64,000 nucleotides of DNA from Sclerurus mexicanus (GCA_013396755.1 VWZF01002921.1:157385-221384), one strand, 5' to 3'. Shown: positions 25,101 through 35,900, counted from the first letter of the stretch. The notes: generated from the sequence alone by a model not told the origin. A program made the numbers and translations.

Positions 25101-27913
25101 TCTACTAGTATAATATTTAATTTCTAATTACAGCCTTGGGTAACCACACTGTGATTTAACACAGTGCTTCTTTTCCCAGCAGTTAAGATCTTTCCAGGAT
25201 AGGTTATAGCAGACCTACATTCCAAAAAGTCTCTGAGATGAGCTCAGTTGGGTAGAGATTGGTGCTACTAATGCCAAGGTTGTGGGTTCAATCTCTGTGG
25301 GGGCCATTCACTTAAGAGTTGGACTTGGTGATAACTGTGGATCCCTTCCAAGTCAGTATATTTTGTGATACTGTGAAAAGTCCCTGGAATCTGCCTGAAC
25401 CCCTGGGATCAAATTTCCTTCTTACACCTTTATGCAGAGACAAAGATTCATAATGTAGGGAGTATTCTTTTTCCTACACCATTACAATAGGCTACTGATC
25501 CCAAACATAAGCACTGTCTCTGTATGTTTCTAGTGTTCTGTAATTTCTGTTTCTGTTCTCCCCAGTGAGAAAGCATTGATGAAATCTAGTCAGGAAATGG
25601 CAAAAGCAGAAAAACATGCTCTGTGATATTTAATAGTGGACCAGATTTGTTTACCCCTGTAGTTAGTGGTCTTTAAATACGGTTCTTGCATTCCGAGAAG
25701 AATGCCTGGGGTTTATGTGAATAAGGATGGTGACATAAGTATGCAAATGAAACATAATCTAACACATGTGATTAAGGAACTTCATACCCCAAAATACCAG
25801 GTATGTGAACAGGAGACTCTTGAATGGGTCTACATTTTGAGGGAAAAAATAGCACTGTAAGTATCAGCCTGAATTTCATTTAACCCAGAATACATTGCTG
25901 TTGTGATCAAACACACAGCAGTATGCACTATTAAAACCCCAGACCTCTCTGTAGTTTACTTGTGTCATTTCCAGCATGTGTTTTCCTCCAGCATTTGCGA
26001 AATGGGGATAATGGCCACATACAAGACTAAACCAGTGTTAATAATTTGATGCATTTTAGGAGTCAGGTGGACAACACTGAGTATTCGTTTAACTCCACCA
26101 TGTGTTGGACATTCCATAAAAGACACAGACATAAGTTAACAAGAGACAGCAACAATAAGCACTACAGAACAATACCTGATCTGTCTCGGATGAAATATTT
26201 AGATCTCATTTCTAAACTCGTCAGTTTGGCAAAACTCCTGTCTTGTAAAGAAGACTCCTGTCTTGGCCTTGAACTCACTTTTTTTTTTTTTTTAATTCCT
26301 TGCTGCATTCTCAGAACCTCCCACCTTTTCCTTCTTTCCTTATAAAGACAAGAAGCTCTGGTATTTGTATGATTTCTACATCCATTGGCTCAGCCAGTTG
26401 CTCCTTGTGTTCTTTACACCTGCTTTCAAAGTAACATGACCCTTGAGCATGCAGAAGCAAAAAAAGCAATAATGGAAGGGAGGCAGCCCCACTGCACAAA
26501 AAGAAATAACACATTTCCACTGAAGGGTGTATTTATAAATAGCCTATAAGAGACATGTAGAGAGGGTCAAGGGCTGTTAAGGTGCAAAATAACAAGCAAA
26601 GGGGAAATAAAGAGCATGGGCTAAGTGCTATGAGTTGTGAGTTGAAACCTGCAGGGGCAGACAAAGAGGTGGAGACCAATAGAGAGAGATGAAGGAATGT
26701 CTCTTTGGGAGATGGGAGTCAGCAAATTAGATCATCAATCCTTAAACCTTTACTGGAATTCTGCACTATCTAAAGCTGTCCATAACCCTAAATTAGGCAT
26801 TATACACAAAGGTGACACCTGAAGGCTGAGAAGGATTAGGGTGAATGAATAGGTAAGGCGTACAAAGCAATGTAACAGAGAGAGCTAAGATATCCCTTCT
26901 TCCCTCTTCCCATGTATAAAAGAAAAAGACTAATTTGGAAGGGCAAACACAGAAAAAAGGAATTTTTTTTCCCCAGGATGTTCTGAATTGGCTTGTGGGA
27001 TTAACTGCACATCATATTACTAGGGCACATGCTTTCTTCTAATGAAGCATACATAAATACATAATAGCATCTGCTTCTGCACTATTTTTGCTAAACACTG
27101 TAATCCTTATGCTGGAAGGCATGGAATGATTGTTTATTTTTTTCTCCATTCACTTCAAGAGTGTTACTCCATTATGTGTTTATGGCAATTTTTAGGTTCT
27201 TGATAGGAAATGATATGGGATCTATTATTTCCCATTTTATACTGGAGCCCGAAATATTAAATACTCCAGTTACCATGTTTATTAAAAACTGCTATTTCTC
27301 TGAAAGAATTAATAAACAAACAATTTTAGTTTATAAATATATAAGAGTCCTAGAATGAGTAAAACAAAACAGATAGTTAACTGCAGAATTCTTTTTCATG
27401 AGATGTTTTAAATCATCATTTTAATGATCGGCTCAAGGACAGACTGGACAAATCCATGACTGAGAAATCACTGAATAATATTAAACATGAATGTAACCCT
27501 ATCTGCATCAAAAAGTCCCTGAGATGCAAATTACTGAAGACTGGGAGAGTGTTCTGAAGATTCACTAGATGTTTGCACTATTCATATTCTTACCCAGTCA
27601 ACTGGTTTTGGCTCATGTTAGAGCAAGCAAAAGAAGTAAGATGACATAGTTCTTAGGCTGTTCTTAACAATGTAATTCTACACTTCTATTTAAAAAATCT
27701 ACTACAAATTTCTATACAGTTATTATTTATCAACCATATTTACATTCACCACAGAAATACCACTTCCCAGTAAAACTGACCTGCTTCTGGGTGTTCTACA
27801 GTTGCTTCAGGAGTCCAAGGCCCAGCTTTTACATATCCCCTCTTTTCAAGAGCAAAGACAAATCCTCCATCTCCGATCACAATTTCTCCACCATCCAAGC
27901 GTTCCAGAATACC
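15990..27913 (-). CDS. BHMT: BHMT, betaine-homocysteine S-methyltransferase, coding exons 2-8 (exon 1 missing)
   Basis: Cytosolic zinc enzyme of liver and kidney that transfers a methyl group from betaine to L-homocysteine, giving dimethylglycine and methionine. Seven exons read in order on the minus strand: 27913-27781, 23859-23741, 21712-21521, 20944-20797, 19906-19724, 16862-16634 and 16164-15990. All have GT/AG borders and matching phases, giving 392 codons and a TAA. Compared with human BHMT (406 aa) only about 11 N-terminal residues are absent, and the C-terminus is 3 residues shorter. Visible landmarks are GDGGFVFALEKRG near the N-terminus, the betaine-site Glu-Tyr pair (human E159/Y160) split across exons 4 and 5, and the three zinc ligands: Cys217 in GVNCHF (codon 19881-19883) and Cys299/Cys300 in GGCCGF (codons 16774-16776 and 16771-16773). 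No frameshift or internal stop. BHMT2 is a mammalian paralogue; conservation and synteny favour BHMT. Confidence 0.98.
16634..16862 (-). CDS. BHMT: BHMT exon 7 (Cys-Cys zinc site)
   Basis: 229 nt. It begins with GLEPRI-V-T-R-W-D-I-Q and carries VRFIGGCCGFEPYHIRAIAE, the twin zinc-binding cysteines (human Cys299/Cys300), then EELAPERGFLPEASEKHGSW and MHTKPWVRA. Acceptor TTCGCAG, donor GTATGT; the last Arg codon is split with exon 8. Confidence 0.98.
19724..19906 (-). CDS. BHMT: BHMT exon 6 (first zinc-ligand Cys)
   Basis: 183 nt. It encodes ASIVGVNCHF with the zinc ligand equivalent to human Cys217, then VKLMKEGLQAAKLKAHLM, QPLAFHTPDC and GFIDLPEFPF. Both ends split Gly codons shared with exons 5 and 7. 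Acceptor CCTCTTAG, donor GTAAGA. The plus strand is also open across this exon for 128 codons; I regard that as an antisense shadow. Confidence 0.97.
20797..20944 (-). CDS. BHMT: BHMT exon 5
   Basis: 148 nt beginning Y-F-E-H-V-E-E-A-V-W-A-V-E; the Tyr corresponds to human Y160. It continues through GKPVAATMCIGPEGDMHGV and ends L-V-K-A plus one base of Gly. Acceptor TTTCAG, donor GTAAGA. Confidence 0.97.
21521..21712 (-). CDS. BHMT: BHMT exon 4
   Basis: 192 nt, exactly 64 codons, phase 0 at both ends. It follows a CACACAG acceptor and ends at GTAAAT. It begins C-Q-K-V-N-E-A-A-C and includes EGDALVAGGVSQTPSYLSC and MKKNVDFLIAE; the last codon is the active-site Glu equivalent to human E159. 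The first residue is Cys where the family usually has Gly (I-S-G-Q). Confidence 0.97.
23425..23555. repeat. G/T-rich low-complexity tract
   Basis: About 130 bp built from TTTG, GGTTT and TTGTTG units, for example GTTTGTTGATTGGCTGGTGA and TTGTTGGTTTGTTTTATTTG, ending in a poly-T run. It lies in BHMT intron 3, just beyond exon 3; in the transcript it is A/C-rich. Confidence 0.85.
23741..23859 (-). CDS. BHMT: BHMT exon 3
   Basis: 119 nt following a TTTGCAG acceptor and ending at a strong GTGAGT donor. It encodes RQLHREFLRAGSNV, then QTFTFYASEDKLENRGNY, ending I-S in phase 0. The FTFYAS motif holds the Phe-Tyr pair that lines the betaine pocket in the human enzyme. Confidence 0.97.
23860..27780 (-). 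other. BHMT: BHMT intron 2
   Basis: 3.9 kb of AT-rich sequence between exons 2 and 3. It contains one tRNA-Ile/CR1-type SINE at 25234-25376. A 64-codon plus-strand ORF at 25666-25860 has no recognisable motif. Nothing else is supported. Confidence 0.8.
25234..25376 (+). repeat. tRNA-Ile-headed SINE with CR1-like tail (TguSINE1 type)
   Basis: The head resembles tRNA-Ile(AAT): GAGCTCAGTTGGGTAGAG (box A region), CTAATGCCAAGGTTG, GGTTCAATCTCTG (degenerate box B) and a GGGGGCCA acceptor end. It continues into a CR1-like 3' tail (GAGTTGGACTTGGTGATAAC to TTTTGTGATACTGTGA). The composite is a SINE, not a tRNA gene. It lies in BHMT intron 2, antisense to the gene. Confidence 0.85.
27781..27913 (-). 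CDS. BHMT: BHMT exon 2
   Basis: 133 nt, 44 codons plus one base. It starts after a TTCAG acceptor and ends at GTCAGT, a slightly weak donor with C at +3. It begins G-I-L-E-R-L and contains EIVIGDGGFVFALEKRGY and KAGPWTPEA, the start of the homocysteine S-methyltransferase barrel. The final G pairs with TT of exon 3 to make Val. Human residues 12 to about 55. Confidence 0.97.
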
Positions 27914-30829
27914 CTGAAGAAAGCAGGAGGAAAGGTTAACAATTACAGTGCTTCAGTTTTGTGGCAATTATTTTTTTTTATAATACTGAAAAACATGGGA
28001 ATATATTTTAGTTGCATCTGAAATATATTACTTTTATTCCTTTCATAGCTTCATTGGCATGTTCAGAATTTCTAAAAAGTACATTGCTGTTAGAATAGGA
28101 TTAATTTCTGCCATTGGATTGCAACTGTAATTCTATTTATTTAAAAAGTGAATGAATGAAAACTACATATACAAGGTAGTGAGTACAGGAAAATAATTTA
28201 TCCAAGGTAAGACTGAAATTTCTCTCCACAGTTTTCTTGATGACACACTGGCATGTCAACAGAAGAAATATGAGGGAGTAGGAAGAAGAAAAGCCTCATG
28301 GACATGAAGTTGAGTGTGACTTTCATGCTGAATTGGAAGTTTTTTTAACAGTTAGCCTTCAACCTTTAGCAGATTATCTTTTTTTTTAATAATTTTTCCT
28401 TCATTAGTAAAATTACCTCACATCATACATCCAGCAAAGACAACAGTTAAGGCATCTCAGCACTGCCCTCCAGGCAGGATGAGAGTATGGCTTTCCAACC
28501 AGAAGGAGCATTGTGCCAACTGTGTCAGCTTCTGTACCAAGTACAGCAGTGTAAGGCTCCTTGGAGGCTATCTAGATTGTCTGAGAGGGGCACCATTTTT
28601 GGCGCAGGCAAAGACATTCCAGCAAGATGGCAGGACTTCTCTGTACACTGATGCTGTGCAGAGATTGGCCAAGTGTTGGCTTGCAAACCTCTGCATCAGA
28701 TCCACTGCACACTGTGGACTTGCCAAAATATTGACCTGATTAACTTTTAAACTTGAATAAAGTGTGCAAGTTTTTATCTTTATTTCAGCATAACCAGGGC
28801 AAAACAATTTTAACATAAATGTCTGAAGGCTTTGTAAAGATTGTGTTTCCAATAAACTAACTTGCATTTGTAACAGAATGGCTCAAATGAGACCAGAGAA
28901 AGGCACCCAAGTAATCACTGGTTGAGTCCCCCCTTCCTCTGCCTGCGAAAGTATCTTTCACATATGGAGCTTGCCTCAGAAATTTAATATGAAGATAACT
29001 GGTATACAGAGAAAAAAAACCTTTAACATACAAACAGCCTCAGTTGCTGCTCGTTAATTAAACGTTAAGCAATAGACACATGTTGGCATCATATACAGGT
29101 ATTATATTTATTATTGTATTATATATGTATTTAAATGCACTACAACTAATTTTTTTTAACAAGTCACTTCTAGGATTTAACAGCAGTTTTTCTTCACAGT
29201 TGTAGGGTTTTTTTAATTGCATTTTAAAATAATCTTCACTTTTGACACGCAGAAGCAACATAAGCCATGCTTGAATAGACCATGGCATCTTAATATATTG
29301 GGAGACATTAAACCTAGCATCAGGGCATTGAACGGCATCAGAGATAACTACAAGGCACAAAATACTTAATAAAAGCTTACATTGTCAGTTCATATTGGAT
29401 TAAAATAGAAATAACTTCTTTGCAAACTTTGTTACAGGTCTGATATGTTCTCTTCACAGTATTTTCACTTTATATACTGTGTAAAATACCATTGGTTAAA
29501 CAAGCATATAGCTAGCTGAATTTCAGCATCAACATTGTTCTGTTCTGCTCCAGAGACCTACTACTCATGTCTGATCCAGATCAAAACTGCTCTGACAGGA
29601 GATCTGGTAGTACACAAATCTGATACTAAATTACAAGAAACAGTATGTATAAAAACCTAACCAAGGCTTTTTTGACCCATCTTTTCCCTGTTGTACTTTT
29701 GCTCCTATGAATGAAGTTGCACCACGTGGGCCATCTATTCACGAAAAGAATAAGCGCAAATGTCTCTGTGAAGATGTTCCCTCAATCACCTTTAGAAATA
29801 TAACCAAACTCTGTAAGTGAAGAGCCTGCTTTGTCTATCTATAGCCTACCTTTTCCTCAGTAGAGAGAAAAAGAATCTCAAAACAACTATTCACATCTTA
29901 AGTGAGTCCTTAAGAAAAGTCCATTGCCTGTAGTGAGAACCTAATACTCTTACCTTCTGCTAGATGTTGAAGTTAGGTGGTATGAGTATATGCCAAAATA
30001 TAACAAGCAGAGCAAATACGCTCCAACCTTCTTCCTTTATAACTGATCTACCCGAAAGACCTAGAGCTCATAGACTTCTTCCTGTATCTCTCTGCTCCCC
30101 TCCTCTAGACTTACATGCTACACATAAAAATGAACAAAACTAGTTCGGAGTAGGATGTGCCCTGTTAATGGCAAGAGTGTCCTTCCAAATAAAAGATGGA
30201 TATGTGATTCTGCTGACCTTCCGAAGCAACAATGCAGGGTAACAGTACTGGTATATGTCTACCATATACTTGTATATGAGAGTGTGATTTAGAAGTTCAC
30301 AGCTTTGCCTTAATGGCCTGGATGGCTGATGCCTGGATAACTTTTTATACTGGCTTATTTCTTCAGCTAATGAGGGAAGGAAGCAAAGGGCATAGGTACA
30401 GGTGTCTGGGTTGATATTACAAACACTGTTAATATCCAGTCATATTAATCAAGAGAAGACCAATTAGATAGGGGAGGCAGGATGGTGGAGACAGAAATCC
30501 AATCCAATGACAGTTTATCTTTAATATTTACAATTTGAATTTGTAGCATGTTGTGAGCGCTGCTTAAATTGCATATCAAACAGTATTAAGAAAAATGGTT
30601 TTGATCTCTGGTGGCTGCAGTCTATGTGTTCAGAGAAACAAAAATTACGTGGGCTGTTAGAGTGTTAAGTTTAATCTAATCTATCTCATAACGATGTCCA
30701 AATATCTTTAAGGGCTCGATGCACAACAGGCACAGTTATTATTATGGCTCTGTTTTAGGTTTTCACAGGACCACCTTACCTGCAGAGGTACCGAGTAGCT
30801 TACTGGGGGATTTAACAGGCGAGGTTCGC
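27914..30829 (-). other. BHMT: BHMT intron 1 (most of it)
   Basis: Runs from exon 2 towards the presumed exon 1 in the gap. It is mostly AT-rich unique DNA. A segment at 28440-28800 is more GC-balanced, holds an 86-codon plus-strand ORF (28479-28739) and has a plus-strand AATAAA at 28756-28761; I do not recognise it. No repeats of known type were identified here. Confidence 0.7.
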
Positions 30830-30892
30830 GGGTCGTGCCACCCTAGCACCATCTACCCTGGTGAGCCTGCGGGCAGGACCCCGCGGAGGCGG

Positions 30893-31090
30893 NNNNNNNN
30901 NNNNNNNNNNNNNNNNNNNNNNNNNNNNNNNNNNNNNNNNNNNNNNNNNNNNNNNNNNNNNNNNNNNNNNNNNNNNNNNNNNNNNNNNNNNNNNNNNNNN
31001 NNNNNNNNNNNNNNNNNNNNNNNNNNNNNNNNNNNNNNNNNNNNNNNNNNNNNNNNNNNNNNNNNNNNNNNNNNNNNNNNNNNNNNNNNN
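30893..31090. other. Assembly gap (198 N)
   Basis: A run of 198 undetermined bases inside the CpG-rich segment. Its size is stated by the sequence but may be an estimate. It probably hides BHMT exon 1 (about 11 codons, human M-P-P-V-G-G-K-K-A-K-K) and some or all of DMGDH exon 1 (mitochondrial transit peptide). Long ORFs apparently crossing it are artefacts of translating N. Confidence 0.95.
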
Positions 31091-31100
31091 GCCGTCGGGG

Positions 31101-31144
31101 ATGCGCGGGGAAGGCGGGCAGGGGGGCCGGCTCCCGCTGCCGCG
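31101..31144 (+). CDS. Possible end of DMGDH exon 1 (speculative)
   Basis: The frame from ATG at 31101 reads M-R-G-E-G-G-Q-G-G-R-L-P-L-P-R and remains open back into the gap. It is rich in Arg and Gly with one acidic residue, as in many mitochondrial targeting peptides. A GT at 31145-31146 would leave two bases that join the lone base of DMGDH exon 2 in frame (Arg then Gln-Glu). The donor GTGCGG is poor, and exon 1 may instead lie wholly within the gap. Confidence 0.2.
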
Positions 31145-31240
31145 GTGCGGCGCTCCGCCAGCCGCCCGACGGGTCGGCCGGGGGCGGGGGCGGCACCCCC
31201 AGCGCCTCGCCTTGCTGCGCCAAAGCCAGAACCAGCCGGG

Positions 31241-32735
31241 GCTGGTGTAGGGAGACCCCTCCTGCTGTCCTCCTGTGGACCATAGCAATGAGAAAGTATT
31301 GAGCGGTTTTAACTGGCACGATCAAACCTGTGGGTGACTAGCATAGTTCACTGGGAAGGTGTCCCCAGGATCCTTGCCGGGCTCCTGGGCGAAGGTTTGA
31401 AAAAAGCTGAAAGTCAGGTGAGGAAATCTCAAATCCACAGCGTAAAAGAAGCTTGAGACAAGCCCTTTTGCTTGACCTTGGTTAACACGTTCCTCAAAAT
31501 TCAGTAGAGGAGCTAGTGTAAGTGTCTCACATCTGGCTGTTCAACAGCTTACAGTTAACTTGCAAAAACTAATAAGTAATCACAAAAAAGAACACGTGCA
31601 AGTGTGTAGTGCACCAAATACAGGAAAGTTGTGGTGTCCTGCACTCCCATTCATTACCACCTAGTGAATAAGCATGGTGCATATTCCTCCTGCAATTGAA
31701 TTTAGAATGTCGTGATGTCCATTCGTTATACATAAAACTACTAACTTTGATTTCTGAGTGGAAGACAGGTGGAAGACTAGTTATACATTAAAAAGTTTGG
31801 TGTCAGAGAAGTTGTAAATGTGAGAGGAGAGGAGAAAGAAAATTAGGTATTGATTAACTGGTCTGACAGGAAGGATACTGTGGTTTCACAGTAGTCTGTA
31901 CTACTACTATACTAATATGTCCTAGGTTGTCTCACATAAAAAAAATTATTTTTAAAAAAATTTTCATAAATTTCCACATGTAGCTTGCTGCTTGACTGTC
32001 TGTGGATGAGGCAGTAGAGAGGAGGATCAGATGACTTGGAGAAGAACGGGACTGCCTGTGGTAGCAGTTCTGGTTTATGCTGGCCTAAAGTAGTTGTGGA
32101 AATGCACTGTGTTGGGGCAGCAGGTGTGAGCCATTGACAAAAACCTATTTCTACAATATTTTGTCTTCAAAAAAGTAGAACATGTCAAAATAAAACATGA
32201 AAATAAAAACTGAGCTTCCTTGTTCATGAACACCTACACTGTTCGAGTCTACTGATGTGGGCTTTAGAAATTTATTAAGGAGCCTTACTAGGTAGACATT
32301 TTTTGAAGAGTTTAAGAGTTTGTGTCGCACATTCTGTAGTGCTTTTGAAAAGTCAGGTTTTGACACTCATTTTGGGGGTCAGCTTGTTGAGAAGTAGGGT
32401 CTATATATAAGGTTATATTGGGTAATAAAAATTGTAAAGTTACAAGTGGAAACAAGCTTGCTTTGTTGTTTGTTTTTTGTCGTTTTATTTTTGTTTGGGT
32501 TTTTTGTGTTTTTGTTTTGTTTTGTTTTGTTTTGTATTACCACTATTTACATATATGACCTTATAAGAGCATTTATGTTAAAAGAAGATACAAGTGAACA
32601 GGTTAGTTTTCCAGGTAGGTGTCTAAACTCCCAAGTAGACACCAAGTTTTATTTTCATTGAAGCAGTAAACAGAAGAGATTAAAATTTGCCTTTTTGTAA
32701 CTGTCTGTAATCTCTTTCTTTCTTCTTCGTTTCAG
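31241..32735 (+). other. DMGDH: DMGDH 5' region / intron 1
   Basis: 1.5 kb between the CpG-rich segment and exon 2. It is unique AT-rich sequence apart from the (TTTTG)n-like tract at 32462-32537. The first exon boundary is unresolved, so the exact intron start is unknown. Confidence 0.6.
32462..32537. repeat. (TTTTG)n-like microsatellite
   Basis: T/G-rich tract ending in about five consecutive TTTTG pentamers (TTTTGTTTTGTTTTGTTTTG). It lies roughly 200 nt upstream of the DMGDH exon 2 acceptor. Confidence 0.9.
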
Positions 32736-32901
32736 GCAAGAAACCTCATCTCCTTCCTTGGGGAAAGACAGAGCAGACACAGTGATCATTGGAGGTGGTT
32801 GTGTTGGTGTGAGTCTGGCCTATCACTTGGCTAAAGCTGGTTTGAAAGATGTTGTTCTGCTAGAAAAATCTGAGCTCACTGCAGGATCTACTTGGCATGC
32901 A
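32736..32901 (+). CDS. DMGDH: DMGDH exon 2 (FAD Rossmann motif and flavinylated His)
   Basis: 166 nt after a GTTTCAG acceptor; the first base completes a split codon from exon 1. It encodes Q-E-T-S-S-P then KDRADTVIIGGGCVGVSLAY, with the dinucleotide-binding glycines at 32791-32808, then LLEKSELTAGSTWHA. The His codon 32896-32898 matches human His91, the residue that carries the 8-alpha-linked FAD. Donor GTAAGA. Confidence 0.97.
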
Positions 32902-35900
32902 GTAAGAAATGTTTTGTTAATGTCTCAGATCAACAGCAGGTTGTGTATGTAACAGTGTGGAAGTTTCATTACCTTTTTATTCCTTGACTTTCTTTCCTGC
33001 CACTGCTGCCATTACAGAAAGTGTTGGGGGAGCAAAGGTAACAACTGTACACTGTGGGGTTTTTTAAGCCTGAAGGCTTGTCTGCATTCTAAAGAAAAGA
33101 ACTAAAAAGGCCCACTTGTAACAATGTTAGGGTGGGGATACCTCCTGTAATAATGCTAATCACATGGACATACGGGTGCACAACATACAGGTATGTAATT
33201 ACATGTTTTCTACATCAATGTCTGGAGCAGGTAGTACAACAACATGGAATAAAGTTTGCCACAATAATATAATAATAGATGCTTTTTCAGTTCATTTCCA
33301 GTTATTCTTATCTGAAATTGGGAGGTGGTTATCCCTTTGTGTAGACTCTGAGATTAGCTCAGTTGGTTAGAGCGTGGTGCTAGTAATGCCAAGGTTGCAG
33401 ATTTAATCCCAGTGTGGGCTATTTACTTAAGACCTGGACTTGATGATCCTTGTTGGTCAGAGTATTCTGTGAGTCTGTACGAAAGAGCAGAGCGCCCAAC
33501 AGTTTGATGTCTCTAGAACTACTCTGTTAATACTATAGAACATTTATGCAGTACTTTATCTGAGTGCCTGCCAGGAACAAATTAAGGAGGATGTCTCGGG
33601 TGTTTTGTATTTTATTTGTATTCTCATACTTCTCCAAGGGGAGGATGTCTGAAGTCTATAATGCTTCATCTTAGTGCAGATGTTTTGTGTTTGGGGCCTT
33701 ATGAGAGAACAACAGTAAAAAATGAAATTTAAAAAAAATCACTGCCTGCAATGTATAAGTACTATACTTCATTTTCAACAAAAAAAAGCAAAAGAAAACA
33801 CATTGTATGTAGTTAGGAGAAACAAAATTCAGTAACTGTGTATCTTTTAGACAAGAGTCATACCACAGTTCAACAAACAGAGCAACACCATGGGTAGAGT
33901 CAGATCATGCATCTTGTGTATTGAACCATTACTGTAAATGCTCAGAGTACTTTGACTTAAGTACCAGAGTGAGGCACTGACTACTCACAGCATTGCAAGG
34001 CCATAGATGTATCAACACTGAAAGACTGTTGAGATTGGTGGAAGTGCCAAACATCTGGAGAAGAGCATATGTATGCATCTTTTTAAAGAGCCAAAGGGCC
34101 GAGCGGACGAGCTAAAGGCCAGCTTGCTGTAATTTAGTTCTTGTGAAAATCATTGAACAAGGCTCAGATCTGGGTCCACAGAGGAGAAAAAATGTAATTG
34201 GGAACAGTCAGGGTAGATTTGCCAAGAATAAATCATGTCTGATGAAACCTGATTGCCTTGTATTATGAAATGACTGAATTCTTAGACAAGGGGAGATCAG
34301 TTGATGTCACTTACCTAGATTTTAGCAAGACTTTAGACACCATTTCCCGTAATATTCATGTATTCAGCTGAAGATGCTATGGTCTGTATGGCTGCATGGA
34401 TAGAAAGTTAGAAGGCTGGATGTCTGGTCTCAAAAGATGGTGGTTAATGGGTCATACACTATGCAAAGCCTGGAAGTAAGTGGAGTGTTGCAGGAGTCTG
34501 TCCTGGGATCCATCCTGTTTAATATGTTTTTCAGTAATCTGGAGTAGGTGATGAAGTACATGCTCATCAAGTTTGCAGTTTACACCAACCTGGGAGAACC
34601 AGTCAATGCATTAAGGGCACGGCTGCCATGCTGAGGGACATAGATAGGCTGGAAAGATGAAAGGACAGGAGCTTTATCGAATTTAACAAGGACAAATGCA
34701 AGGTTCTGTGCTTAGCAAGGAAATCAGTGCTGTCTTTGGAGATTTTCAAAGGACAGACTGAAGAAAATCTTGAGCAATGTGGTCTAATCCTGTAGCTGAC
34801 CCTGCTTTGAATATGAAGTTACAGAGAAATCTCCTGAAGTCCCATTCAATATGTTTGTTTTATTATCATTATTTTATGATTTTGTGATCTTAGTTTTTAT
34901 ATAGTGCAGCCAGGTTGTATTTGTCTCCCAGCTGCACTTCAGAAACACTCATTATCTGAGGCCAAAGTCATCAAATGCACTTAAAATTTTTTCTTTGCTT
35001 TAAAGCATAAGATAATGAAGTATTTATTTAATTCTTGCAATTAAATGCTCTTGAGTATATATCATTTTGTAGCTAACTTGCAAGTCATTGTTTGCTTATT
35101 TAGTTCAAAATGACTACACTAGTAGTGACCACTAAAATGGAATTTCCTTGCATCTGGAAGATATATTACTGTGTTGGGAAAATAAGAGAAGACCCCAAAA
35201 GGTTTACATAAATAAAAGAAAACATTAAAAGTAGTATGAGATGACAAAGTTTGCAGGTAGAAGTAAATTAATTACTCATGATATGGCTAAAGGAATTTAA
35301 ACATTTCAATGCCTAATTTATTTCTTAATTCTACGTACACAGAAAAAAAAGGCCCTTAGAATGTATTTTTTAAGAAACAAACACATTTTAATTAAAAATT
35401 CTGCAGTGAAACAGCCCTGGGATTTAGTCTAATGTAATTAAAATAAATGTGCTCAAACAACATAGAAGCACAGGTATCAAATGAGATAAAACCCCACATT
35501 TAGTCAAATATCTAGTCTTCAGCCGTGTCCAATACGATGCTAATGATCCAATATGATAATAAGAAAAGAACAAGTAGTACTTTTTCCAGACTATTAATTT
35601 AGCCCAGGGACTTTCAGAATCCAGCACACCTTCTTTGTCCTTAATGAGGCCATTGCTGGATTTCTCTCTGTCCTACAGGTCTGTGTGATTACTTTTTAAA
35701 TGCAGATTGTTGAGGTAATGAACAATACCAAACATACTTAGAGTCAAATTTATGAATAAAATACAGACACAACTGAAAACTATAATACTGGACAATGATT
35801 AATTTTACACTCTTTTCCATTGGAATATTTTGACATTTCAGTTGTGACGTACACTATTATATCATATATAAACTAAGATATGAGAAAGATAAAATTCTCA

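Larger units (their letters stand above)
30830..31240. promoter_or_regulatory. CpG-rich divergent promoter region of BHMT and DMGDH, containing an assembly gap
   Basis: The base composition changes abruptly from AT-rich introns to strongly GC-rich, CpG-dense DNA on both sides of the 198-N run, for example GCGGGGAAGGCGGGCAGGGG just right of the gap. BHMT exon 2 lies 2.9 kb to the left on the minus strand and DMGDH exon 2 lies 1.6 kb to the right on the plus strand, so both first exons and both start sites should fall here. I see no TATA box in the flanks. A CpG-island bidirectional promoter is inferred from position and composition, not proven. Confidence 0.65.

Noticed and set aside
30719..31325. 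Long ORFs (129-188 codons) crossing the N run on both strands
   Set aside because: They are open only because N has no stop codons; several overlapping frames on both strands share the gap.
30600..31400. BHMT exon 1 (M-P-P-V-G-G-K-K-A-K-K) in the visible flanks
   Set aside because: No matching ATG and donor on the minus strand; most likely inside the gap.
25234..33478. Two apparent tRNA-Ile genes
   Set aside because: The tRNA-like heads have degenerate box B and altered anticodon loops, and each is fused to a CR1-like tail; they are SINE copies.
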